Position numbers and translations under genes: made by a program. A stretch of 64,000 nt of DNA, from positions 300,099 through 364,098 of the forward strand of contig WELB01000026.1 of NCBI GenBank assembly GCA_009602725.1, given 5' to 3'. Origin of the DNA: Spirogloea muscicola. Lineage: Eukaryota; Streptophyta; Zygnematophyceae; Spirogloeales; Spirogloeaceae. Of the stretch, positions 35,201 to 44,862 are shown in pieces; within the stretch, counting starts at the first letter, position 1, and each line of letters opens with the position of its first letter. The notes under the pieces are model-generated. The model was not told the origin of the DNA, made no database searches, and was given only the letters and a program-made list of their open reading frames with translations.

Positions 35201-35506
35201 GTTGCGAAATCGGAGCTGAGGGAATGGCAGTGATTGCTTGGAGTTTCAGGGGCTGCTGTGCATATGATGCTAGCTCAGTGCATACAGACAGCAGCATGCT
35301 CTCGCTGGATAAGCCGCATGGTTTCACGGCGCTTCAGCGGCGGCAAGTCGTCGCAGGGGCATGACAGCGCAGATCCAGGCCCCGACCTGCGGTCATCCTC
35401 GGACTCGAAGACCAGCTTGCGACCGCTCTGGTTCTCCAGCAGCAGGTCGAAGCTGGCACTGGGGAAGCGGTCGCCGCAGCGGCAGGACATGGCCTCCGCC
35501 GACGCC
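32293..35506 (-). CDS. NUB1: NUB1-like UBA-domain protein (NEDD8 regulator), 5' end runs toward a gap
   Basis: In animals NUB1 binds NEDD8 or ubiquitin-like conjugates and hands them to the proteasome. Minus-strand exons: 35506-35387, 35130-35001, 34661-34474, 34298-34196, 33945-33764, 33622-33545, 33350-33248, 33044-32948 and 32729-32293, all in phase. In order: SASFDLLLENQSGRKLVF, the helical-repeat region (ALTMGLVLHAKARGLLGKSQ, DNVAILQIDIVWCLFQQRDI), RLELLEGVVAYHSGDEAAAR, then UBA 1 (DEALAQLATMGFSLRESRRA), UBA 2 (ARPLAAEALRQGENDNNAAL) and UBA 3 (ADELIGMGFSKER joined to VLAALQAVDNDRGEALERLL). The C-terminus is acidic and Ser-rich. A further upstream exon ending near 35680 (ELELAQERADRLARLR) joins in phase; the ubiquitin-like N-terminus is not seen and may lie in or beyond the gap at 35750-35927. 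Confidence 0.88.
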
Positions 35507-35642
35507 CTGCGGCGCCACGCAGCGGCCGCAGCCATCGGCGGCACATCAGCTAACGGTGACCATATCGCAGGCCGCGGACCGGCTGACGACGAGACCGAGG
35601 CGAGACCGTGAGCCAGCAGGGAGGGCCTCGCTGGAAGCCTAC

Positions 35643-35673
<31 letters not shown>

Positions 35674-35749
35674 ACCTGAGGCGCGCGAGGCGGTCCGCGC
35701 GCTCCTGCGCGAGCTCGAGCTCGCCCCGAAAAAAAAAAAAAAAAAAAAA

Positions 35750-35927
35750 NNNNNNNNNNNNNNNNNNNNNNNNNNNNNNNNNNNNNNNNNNNNNNNNNNN
35801 NNNNNNNNNNNNNNNNNNNNNNNNNNNNNNNNNNNNNNNNNNNNNNNNNNNNNNNNNNNNNNNNNNNNNNNNNNNNNNNNNNNNNNNNNNNNNNNNNNNN
35901 NNNNNNNNNNNNNNNNNNNNNNNNNNN
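35750..35927. other. Assembly gap (178 N) beside a poly-A run
   Basis: A run of about 20 A precedes the Ns. The gap interrupts the 5' part of the NUB1-like gene, whose GC-rich first exon or promoter probably resumes after 35928. Confidence 0.95.
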
Positions 35928-36119
35928 GCACCGCCGCCGCGGGCTCTCCCGGCGGCACCTCCATGACCCCGCGCGCCCGCGCCGCCGCGCCGCCGCCGCG
36001 TTCGGCGCCGCAATGTGCGCCGGGACTGGGCCAAGGCTGGGGCCTCCAGTGGCACTTCTATGGGCTAGCCAGACGGCTCGCCCATAGAAAAAGGGGCTAG
36101 CAAAGCCAGAACGCACCGC

Positions 36120-36520
36120 CTGCCGTGAAACACCGTCAACTAAGCAGGAAGACTTCCAGTCTCTCTGACCTGAGAATGCTAAGCAGGGGTTACTGAGTGC
36201 TTCGTAGCTGCTTCTCTTCTTTTTTGTGCTTGTCGTTCTTCGTACTTCCCCTGGCCCCTTCTCGTCCTTTGTTCATTCCTTTTTGGGCTGGCTTTTCCCA
36301 GCCCCTATCCTCAATGGTCGAGCCCTTTATTCCAGTAGAAGCAAAGACGCTTCCGCTTGCTATGGAATGCGGCTATCATTAGGTCAACAGCGCTCCCAGG
36401 CACTTCGCGATACACCAGCGTGCTGGTCGTGCATTAGCACAGGCTAATTGCTTCCGTGGTGGTGGTTTGGCGCCTCAGTTTAGCTTGTCAGATATGCATG
36501 TGCTCACTCGGGGATATTTA
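36120..36520 (+). mobile_element. Two adjoining fossil retroelement tails with a hairpin cassette
   Basis: The plus strand reads the SDLRMLSRGY-type tail end at about 36150-36195. It is followed by a 3' region with the GGGCTGGCTTTTCCCAGCCCC hairpin at about 36282-36303 and CAATGGTCGAGCCC. A second, worn tail ends near 36510 (SDMHVLTRGY). Both are broken end pieces. Confidence 0.6.
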
Positions 36521-36539
36521 GTGTCCCCCTTAGCCAGCT

Positions 36540-36860
36540 CATTACCCAGTTAACAGGTCATTTGTAAGGCTTGAATTGGCCTCCCTTTCAATTTCATGCG
36601 CACTGCGCGCCTTCTCTCTTCCGCTTCCAGTAGAGGGCGATGGCTGTGAATCGACAGAAGGAAGAAGGGCTCGCCCAAAGAGGATAGGGGCTGGAAAAGG
36701 CCAGACCAAAGAAGAATGAACAAACTGCGAGAAGGGGCCAGGGGAAGCACTAAGAAAGCCAAGCACAAAACGAACCTAAGCAGCTAAGAAATTCTCAGTA
36801 ACCCCTGCTAAGCAGTCTCAAGTCAGAGAAACCTGGCTCCTGGAAGCGGGTCAGCAGAGC
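36540..36860. repeat. R2 repeat copy, hairpin cassette and inverted tail remnant
   Basis: The R2 motif is at about 36555-36620 in the orientation of the 4-kb copy. A minus-orientation cassette (CTCGCCCAAAGAGGATAGGG) follows at about 36665-36725. A short remnant of the tail signature on the minus strand follows at about 36790-36850. Confidence 0.6.
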
Positions 36861-37735
36861 TGTTCATCAATAACCCCCTCAACGCACCAGCCTGGACTTC
36901 TGAGGGGCTTAAGGAAGTGAGGAGCTTAAGACGGCGTGTCTGCTGATCAATTCACTAAGATATTGTGGCACTTCTTGAGCAGCTCTCAAACAAGTCAACC
37001 TAGTGCATTCCAAGAGCAGACAAAGTCCACTTGAGCAGACGCACTGGAGTAAGAATTGGCGGGGCTCAAAGTGATGCATGGTCCCACTGCCGAGAAGAGA
37101 AGGCGAAGCGCCAGCCATCCTCGTGGTACCATGAGGATCAAATGAGGCCACCAGAAGCACTGCAACATCAGGGAGCTCAGCGCTTGGGATGGGTTGAGAG
37201 CCTATACTGTAGTTAAAGCTTCACAAGTGGCAAGCCGTCCCTGATTGTCACTGTAAAGACCAAGATGTCCTTGCATGTCAGCATGAGGTCACACACAATT
37301 GGTCCACACTAGTTGCCGGATATGAGCAAGAAATACATACAGCATAACTGAAAACCGACTGCGTCCAAGTACACCAGATATTGGAGCGGTTGTTGTGTCT
37401 GTGAACGGTGAATAGACGGTCAATCAATAGGAAGTGCATACATCTCTAGCCATCAACATCCTTCTGAAGACACTAACTTGCATATAGAGCACCACATCTA
37501 TTGCTTTAGTGACAGCAGTTACCTTGCACGCATCCAGATCCAAAGTCGTACATACAGCAGAATGCCCTTCATGCAAATTAGACAACCTTTGTCTCGAGAA
37601 GGGACTGCCAGAAGTGTGAATCATTGATATGATCAACAACTATAGCACTTGCACGTAAATTTGCACTCGAACTTGCTACTGCTCTTGCAAAGGAATGGAG
37701 TGTATTATATGCGATGGAGGGCCTGCGTGACCAAG
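36861..37735. other. Intergenic, no gene seen
   Basis: Only short ORFs (60-83 codons) without known motifs. Base composition is less GC-rich than in the genes. Confidence 0.45.
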
Positions 37736-37860
37736 TACAAAGGCAAGCACATAAGACAAATGTGCATCACCTGCTGCTAAGCTGACCCGCTCAGTAACCA
37801 CGAGTCAGCACATAGAGGTCGCTAACTGATGCCCGAATACCGGACGGCAATTGACAAGCT
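37736..37860 (-). mobile_element. Fossil retroelement tail remnant
   Basis: The minus strand ends with SDLYVLTRGY-stop (about 37790-37830). Flanking sequence matches the region around 13020-13140, so this is the same subfamily as the 13-kb fossil. Confidence 0.6.
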
Positions 37861-38194
37861 CTTGTGCAAAGGCTACTTCCTTGGCGCAGCACCTTTGCTA
37901 CTTAAGCAACGTGCCCCTCACATGCTAAAGCATGTACTTCTGTTACCATAGAGTCCCTTCAACAGTGTGGCTTCTCATAGACATTGCTCTAGATCTTCAA
38001 AGACCTCTACCTCAGACAATTACACAATATTTGTCTTATTGGTGGCAAATGGCCGCTTGAGCCAGCCCGCACGAGCTTGACAAAGTGCAATAGCCAGGGG
38101 TCAGGAGCTGATACGACCCCTAACTAGACCTAGAAATACAGTCATGAGCCGCCCAGCTGGACCTTTTAGAAGCATGCTTTTGCATGAAGAGAAG

Positions 38195-38690
38195 GTGCGC
38201 GGTGCAAAAGTAAGGAAGGAGAGGCCAATTCAAGCCAATACATGGTTCAAGCAAAAGCCAGTGCAAGAATGGGGCTCACAAAGCGGAGCCCTATGTTAAG
38301 GTGGACCAAGGGAATCTGGCGAGAGCTGCTGAGAAGGGGATATAAAACTTACAAGTCAGGACATACAGATCTTACGGGCTAATTTGGGGAGCCAGAGCAC
38401 CGCCACGAAAGCGAGTGGCCTGGCTTAGTGCGCCCCCAGCACGCTGATGAGTAGCCAAAGCTTGGTAACGCTGGAAGCTTAGCAAAAGCCGCAACCTCCA
38501 ACATGCTACTAACGCCCTCAGAATGCTAGTATGCCCAAGCTGCTAATCTTACTGCAACGACGCACGTCAACCAGCTGAGCCAGATGCTGGAGAGGGAAGG
38601 ACCATCTCTTACCATAGCGGCCATGGATATCATTATTAGCATAGGAACATATGGGAAAGCTTTGAATTTGGACTACATACATATGACAAC
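38195..38690 (+). repeat. Long form of dispersed repeat R2 without the MITE
   Basis: It starts with GGTGCGCGGTGC and continues collinear with 11896-12735, but lacks the Harbinger-like insertion. It thus shows the approximate empty site near 38340. No coding content is visible. Confidence 0.6.
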
Positions 38691-39350
38691 AGGGACAATA
38701 TGGACTCTAAGGTAGACTGGTGGCTCATATTCATATCGCGTGCAACCTTTCTACAACGGTGCACAGCACCTGATGGCAACCAATGCAGATTTTGGCGTTA
38801 ACTATGCATTTCAAAAGTCCTTCACCAAAGGTGCCAACCTGCGGCGATTGATATGCACCTTGTATTGTCTGCAGGCCAATGCTCCATTTTAGGCGTTTTG
38901 AATGAACTGCTGGCGCCCTTGCTAGACTCGTTGTTTTATCTTAGCTGGCTATTCAATGGCCGCCTGTCTTAAGAGCTTTTATCCCTCCTCAGGGCAGGCA
39001 TTAACTCTTTGTCGGGCTGGCTAATATCCTTCACCCCTTGAAGGGCGTAGGTAGCCCTTTGCTCTATCCGCTCTACGCAGCCGGAAAATCATACTTCAGA
39101 CGTGCTTCGGTGTGCTGCCTTGACGTTGTCGCCTGCGTCTTTCTCGCCACGTTGTTGTGGCAAGATTGCCCCCAACGGTCGGGGCTGCGCATCCAAGTCG
39201 TGCCTTCTGCTCAGAGCACGGTCCTCAGAGCTCAGTACTCAGTGTCCAGTGACTCAAGCTTGTATCACAGTGCCTAGTGCTTGGTGCTTTTTATGCTCCT
39301 CTTATATGCTTACTGCTTGGTGCCAAGCGCTCAATGTTCATGGCTGAGAT
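38691..39350. other. Intergenic, no gene seen
   Basis: A worn cassette word (GGGCAGGCATTAACTCTTTG then GGGCTGGCTAAT) occurs near 38990-39030. Otherwise no repeat and no recognisable ORF. Confidence 0.4.
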
Positions 39351-39706
39351 CATGGGATGCAGAGCCGACAGGGTGCCGGAGGCCCCACCCTGGGGGGGCG
39401 GCAAGTGCTTTCGACCTTGCGGCCAGTAGAAAGTACCGGCAAGGCTGCTGGCTGCACGCCACGTGCCGGAAAGAGAGGAGGAAACGCGGGCGCGCCCGGG
39501 GAGGGGAGAGGGGGCGGGCACTCCTTGGCCCTCGGAAGGGAGGCCGCAGGAGAAGACTTGGCCTGATCTATGGGAGGGAGAATGCCGCCAGAGGGTCTCC
39601 TTCAGGGGAGGCAGCGTCGCCTGAGAAGGACTGGGCCCGGTTTGCTGCCAGCCTCCCTCGGGCCCTGCAGGACGCCGCAGCTCCGCGCCCGCCGCCGCCG
39701 CCGCCA

Positions 39707-39737
<31 letters not shown>

Positions 39738-40019
39738 CCGGCGCCTCTGCCTAGCGCTCTGGCGCGGATGGCGGCGACCGCAGGCTTGCACTCGGTTCCT
39801 GGCTGTGTCCTCCCGCAGTCGAGCGGCCGGCAGGTATCCGGCCGGCAGGTAGGCCGTCTCCGCTGCTAGGCCTGTGGCTGCTTGTTGGACTCGACGGCAA
39901 TTGATCTGCCCCGCTCTTGTGATTGCATTGTATCAGATTCCCGTGTATCAAATCCTCGGGCTTCCCCTAAAAGAAGGCCATGTGCTGGAAAGCACAAGTT
40001 GTGGTGANCGCTGGCCAAC
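39351..40019. other. Upstream region of the methyltransferase gene
   Basis: It contains a G-box CACGTG at 39460-39465, a (CCG)n run at about 39688-39735 and a single N at 40008. A short frame from ATG 39768 to a donor near 39849 (ending SGRQVSGRQ) could be a first exon, but this is unproven. Confidence 0.4.
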
Positions 40020-41634
40020 GTGACGTGCCCTCCGCCGCTGGCCCTGCCGCCGCTCCCCGACTGCGTCTGCCCGCCGCCGACTCCGGCCTCCGTCTGCCCG
40101 CCGCCGGCTCCGGCCTCCGTCTGCCCGCCGCCGGCTCCCGCCACCGTCTGCCCGCCGCCGGCTCCGGTCGTCATCACTGTAGCCTTGCCGCGCGAGAGCA
40201 TGCACAAGCAACAGGGATATCGCACCAATCTGGACGAGGCCACCATTCGGCGGCGCACGCAGCTGGAGCTGCACCGTCTGAACCTCGTGAAGGCGCAGCA
40301 GATCTTCAAGGACCATCTCGCCACGCGCGCCAAGTCCTTTGGCACCACGCTGTCGTCCGTGAACGTGAACTACGGGCGGATCAAGAAGCTGCGGCTGGCG
40401 CCTGGCTCGCGCAAGCCCAGGGTGAAACTCGCCGACCTGCTGGAGTACTACGCGCCAATCTATCCCTGCTTCGGTGAGCAGCGCCTCGGAAGGTGGAGCG
40501 ACGGTGGCAAGTGGATTTGCCGGCCGTACCTCCTCAACTCCTCATCTGTTGTCTACAGGTCCGTTCCACTGGTCTCATCCGCTATCTTGCCATCCCCCTG
40601 AAACGATAGCAGACTTATGAGCGGTGTTGCAAAGAGCATGTGGATGTCTGTCGCACTGAACGGCCAAGGCAAGCAGCGCGCTACTCCTGTTCACATCAGG
40701 CTCGTGGCGCTTGGCAGCATTGGCAGCCACGCGGAGATCAGCTTTGAGCTGGCCATGTATGGCAAGACACGAGCCGAGATTCACGTCTTCGACCACACGC
40801 TGGATCCGACCTTGATCATGCAGCTGAAGCAGCAGAACGAGTTTGTCTTCCATGACGTTGGACTTGGCAGTATGACTGACAAGAAGAGGAAGCTCATGCG
40901 CCTCAAGGTACCATTTCAATCCCGACTGAGGCTGCCTGCACGTCGTGCTCGTATGAGGCGGCAGAATCAGCCTCCTCAAAGTATTGGGAGCTCGAAGGGG
41001 GCAGAGAATCTTATCGTCTATTGCTGAAGCAGGACATCATGAGGAATCTTGGCCACAAGTACGTTGATGTGCTCAAGATCGACTGTGAAGGCTGCGAGTA
41101 TACAGTCATGAAGGACATTCTTAGGACGTCACTATTGCAAGTTGGACAGGTAGGGCTTTTCGCCCTGCGCTCAGTACGTCTGTGTTCTACTGCTGGCCTC
41201 ATCATCTGCCTGTCATCCTAGCAACAAGATATGTGCTTGAGATCGTGGCCATGTTGCGTCTGCATGTGAAGCAGCTGTGGCATGCACTAGTGGTTGCCAG
41301 CCTTTCATCATGTTCTCTACCTTCACATTTGCGTAGTAGCAAAGCTGATCATTCTTGTAGACGTGCACCTTGGATGCCCAGTCAGGTGAAAATCAGGTGA
41401 CTCTTGGTAGCTGCGCCAGATTGTAAAGAAGCTGACAAGCATGATGTGCCTGCTTGGTCCACGCTTCTGCAGATTCAGGTGGAGGTGCACAATATTTCCA
41501 ATCTAACGCAGCTGGCGAGTTTTCTGAGCTTGATGGAGAAGCACAACTTCCGAATGTTTCACATGGAGCCCAACTGGCGGTGGCTGGAAGGCTTGGAGCT
41601 TGCTTACATCCACGTCTCTCTCACCCGCCCCTGA
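40020..41634 (+). CDS. FkbM / METTL24-like methyltransferase
   Basis: This is a putative SAM-dependent methyltransferase of the FkbM-like group; its acceptor is unknown. Exons: about 40020-40558, 40700-40907, 41033-41149 and 41473-41634 (TGA). Domain marks in order: YPCFGEQRLGRWSDGGKWIC, SSVVYRLVALGSIGSHAEIS, AEIHVFDHTLDPTL (acidic residue of the SAM-site strand), FVFHDVGLGSMTDKK, HKYVDVLKIDCEGCEY and IQVEVHNISNLTQL. The KID-EG-E block is typical of FkbM proteins. The N-terminal 60 codons are proline-rich and repetitive. No ATG opens the frame before the N at 40008. The first in-frame ATG is 40200, which would drop the repeats, so the true start is unresolved. A membrane-anchored N-terminus is possible but not visible. 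Confidence 0.82.
40065..40166 (+). repeat. 27-bp tandem repeat, nearly four units, in frame
   Basis: Units start at 40065, 40092, 40119 and 40146, each GTCTGCCCGCCGCCGGCTCC plus seven bases. Each encodes a nine-residue VCPPPAPAS-like unit. The period is a multiple of three, as expected of a coding repeat. Confidence 0.85.
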
Positions 41635-41639
41635 TGCAT

Positions 41640-42450
41640 TGCCCCGACACCTTGCTGGTCCTATATTCAGGTCTGATATTCTCCGCTTCAACGCATCTCT
41701 CCCTACTGCATTACTTAGCACTGCTCATTGATGCTCACTTTGCAGATGCGCTCCATTGGAAGGTAGAAACTCAGAGCTTTACAGCATCCAATATTCGCAA
41801 GTACCTCGCTAGCTAGGAATCAGTCCCTGGTGCCATGACTTTAGCCTCCCAGGCAGCTGACTGGCCCATTACAGCCGCAGCTTCAAAGGGCAGAACAGAG
41901 GTAGCGAAGAAACTTTGGGGTTGTGAGAGCTTGGCGCTAGCTCCAGCTTCGCTCAATTAGCTTACAGTAGAGTAGTTAACCTCAAATCTGACTTGTAATT
42001 GACTTTCTCCATCTGTAGAAATAAGCATCTGACTGCATGGTTGAGCTCACCTCAGTAGATCATATATCAGAAGGATATGTTGTTCTTGAGTTGTCCTCAC
42101 GCGTGGCTTTTATGAGCGAGTCACGGGTGGCTTTTGTGAGCGAGTCAAGCACAGCTGCGAGAAGAGGGTGAGGGCTATTGTTGAAGCTGCCATACCTTAT
42201 CAAGCACTATACATATCATATGGTCGAAGCTCTTTGATTTCTGGGTGCTCATTTGCTGGTCAATGGAAGCCCAACCACTGGCATCTAGGTGCCCGTGTGT
42301 CTACTTGGCTCGTGGCACGCCATGATAAGGTGAGCACCGAGCATGGCCCTTGCTTGTTGAGTCCCAAGAATCATGGGGGGGGGCTCAATGGAGTCAATCA
42401 AGGAGCTGGCAATGGTGGCCAGCATTCCTTATGATCGTTTTTAAAGAAAA
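41640..42450. other. Intergenic, no gene seen
   Basis: This is the 3' flank of the methyltransferase gene. No recognised ORF or cassette. Confidence 0.5.
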
Positions 42451-42454
42451 GAAT

Positions 42455-44420
42455 GAATCTTCAAAGGAGGGGAGGGCTGGGAAGAGGCAGCCCACAGAAG
42501 AATGAACAAGTTCCCAGAGAAAGAGAAGTAGCTCTTCCAGAGAGGGAAGGCGCGCGGTGCGCATGAAATGAAAGCGAGGCCAATTCAAGCCAGTACATGC
42601 CAAAGGGATGAAGTGGCTCGCCCAAAGAGGGTAGGGGCTGGGAATAGACCAGCGCGGCCAGTTGGCGCAGCCAACCCAGAAAGAATGGACAAGGTCCAAA
42701 GAGCCGAAAGGCAAGCACATGAACAGTTGTACAAGCAAACAATAAGAAGCAAGCGCGGCCAGATCAACTGGTGGCTGGGAGAGGCCAGCCCAAAGAAGAG
42801 AAGTGGCACTCCCTCCCAATGGGGGCAAGGGCTGTGAAAAGCCAGCCCGGAAAGAATTGACAAAGGTTCGAAAGGGCCAAATGACGGAGGGGCCTAAAAA
42901 GCGCTAAGCAGCTACGAAGGGGCCTGAAGATGCTATGCCAGAGCCCAAGGGCTCGCCATCGATACGCACGGGGCGCTGGGCGCTCGGTGGCTCGAGCTGC
43001 TCAACCAGCTCCCGCGCCACGCCATTGTCCGCCGCTTCCATGGGGAGCCGGTGGACTCCCATGCAGCAGGGTCGCTAGCGCAGGTGTACCGCATGCGCTT
43101 GGCCGTCTCGCTGCAGAGGTCTACGGCCCGCGCGCTGCACCTGCGTGCAGGCAGAGCCCTCGCTGCTGCCTCTGGCTCTGGCCAGGGGACCCGCTTCCGG
43201 GAACCCAGTCTCTCTGACCTGAAGCTGCCTAGCAGGGGTTACTGAGTGCTTCGTAGCTGCTTCGTTTCTTTTTTGTGCTTGTTGTTCTTCGTACTTCCCC
43301 TGGCCCCTTCTCGTCCTTTCTGCATTCTTTTTTGGGCTGGCTTTTTCCAGCCCCTATCCTCAATGGGCGAGCCCTTCATCAGGTCTGAAGGAGCCGGACA
43401 GCCGCAAGCGGACTCTCAGTAACCTCTAGTCAGTAGATGCAAGTCTGAATAGCTAGCAGGCGGAAAGGCGTCGCCCTGACGGAAGCCGGAGGCCGCCGCC
43501 AAAGCGGCCTGCGCGCAAGTGGACCGCGAAGGGAAGGGACCGCTACAAAGAGCAAGCGCGGCCAGATTAATTGGTGGCTGGGAGAGGCCAGCCCAAAAGA
43601 ATGGACAAGGTCTGAAGGAGTCGGAGTGCTAAGGACTGAGACAGCAGTAAGCGAACTGTCAGTAACCTCTCGTCAGTAGATGCAAATCTGAGTAGCTAGC
43701 AGGCGGAAAGACGTCGCCCTGACGGAAGCCGCTACAAAAGAAGAAGAAGTGGCTCTCCCAATGGGGGCAAGGGCTGTGAGAAGCCAGCCCGAAAAGAATT
43801 GACAAGGTTCGAAGGGGCCAAACTACGAGCTAAGCAGCGACTGCGGGGCCTGAAGAAGAAGTGGCTCTCCCAATGGGGGCAAGGGCTGTGAGAAGCCAGC
43901 CCGAAAAGAATTGAAAGAGCCTGAAGAGGCTATGGCAGAACGGGGGAGGATGGACCACTTAGTAGTTACGAGTGAGGAGCCTCACATCCGACAGACTAGC
44001 TGCCGGTAAACTATCCCCCTGACGAAAGCCGGAGGCCGCAGCGAGAGCACGGCCAGCACGCAGATGCAAGGCTACAAAGAGATGGCCAAGCGCATCCGGA
44101 AGATTTGGGCGAGGGACCAAACAATAAAAGCAAGCGCGGCCAGATTAACTGGTGGCTGGGAGAGGCCAGCCCAAAAGAATGGACAAGGTCTGAAGGAGTC
44201 GGAGTGCTAAGGACTGAGACAGCAGTAAGCGAACTCTCAGTAACCTCTCGTCAGTAGATGCAAATCTGAGTAGCTAGCAGGCGAAAAACAGTTAACACTT
44301 GTGCAGCAGGTTCAACCTGCTGCTGAGAGAAAGAAAGGGCTCGCCCATTGAGGATAGGGGCTGGAAAAGCCAGCCCAAAAAAGAAGGAACAAAGGACGAG
44401 AAGGGGGCCAGGGGAAGCGC
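42455..44420. mobile_element. Nest of fossil retroelement tails and hairpin cassettes
   Basis: About ten cassettes in both orientations are packed with tail fragments. A plus-strand tail at about 42985-43244 (LAVSLQRSTARALHLRAGRA to SDLKLPSRGY) carries its own 3' cassette to 43385. Minus-strand tails of the 52-kb type lie at about 43390-43545, 43640-43735, 43955-44100 and 44215-44290; two of them share near-identical 130-base ends, suggesting recent duplication. R2 is present at 42548-42600. Insertions of one piece into another are evident. All pieces are broken. Confidence 0.75.
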
Positions 44421-44517
44421 TAAGAAAAACAAGCACAAGGAAAAAACCGGCTACGTATTACTCGCTCGCTCAGTAACCAACCTCGGGGGAGACGGCACCG
44501 CTCGGGGGCCAGTTCGC

Positions 44518-44523
44518 CACGTG
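44518..44523. promoter_or_regulatory. G-box CACGTG upstream of GCST
   Basis: A palindromic GCCACGTGGC lies about 280 bases upstream of the likely GCST start. Light- or clock-linked regulation is an inference. Confidence 0.35.
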
Positions 44524-44790
44524 GCGGCTCGCCAGCCGCCAGCGTACGGGCAGCATTCGCGCAGCGGCCCGGCGAGCCCACGGCATCGAGCGCTTACCGC
44601 GGTGCTGGGTAAATCAAACTTGTCGTCTAACACCCCCGCCTTATCCGCCGGCCCCAGAAAGAATCCGGAGAGGGCTCGCATTGTTGTGGAGGGGGCCGGG
44701 GACGGCGCTGCCAGCCAACGTTGCGCCTTAGCGGCGCCACATGACGGCCGCGCCACAATTTCGACGATAAAAGCCCGACCGATATATTTT

Positions 44791-44862
44791 GCTCATGAAC
44801 ACCCTCTGTATGCACCTGGCTGGCCTTTACAGCCGCTCATTTAATACTGGCAGCCGCAGCCT
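44791..44862 (+). repeat. Type-D retroelement cassette overlapping the GCST start
   Basis: CATGAACACCCTCTGTATGC, then CACCTGGCTGGCCTTTACAG and GGCAGCCGCAGCC, parallels the segments at 59250-59315 and 61297-61362. Those follow retroelement tails (CATGAACACCTGTATGCATC, CTGGCTGGCTTTTTACAGCC, CAGCAGCCGC). The resemblance covers about 70 bases in the same order. Confidence 0.7.

Noticed and set aside
38195-38690. A non-coding RNA gene in the long R2 repeat
   Set aside because: Copies are diverged with no conserved promoter or fold that I can see; a mobile repeat is simpler.
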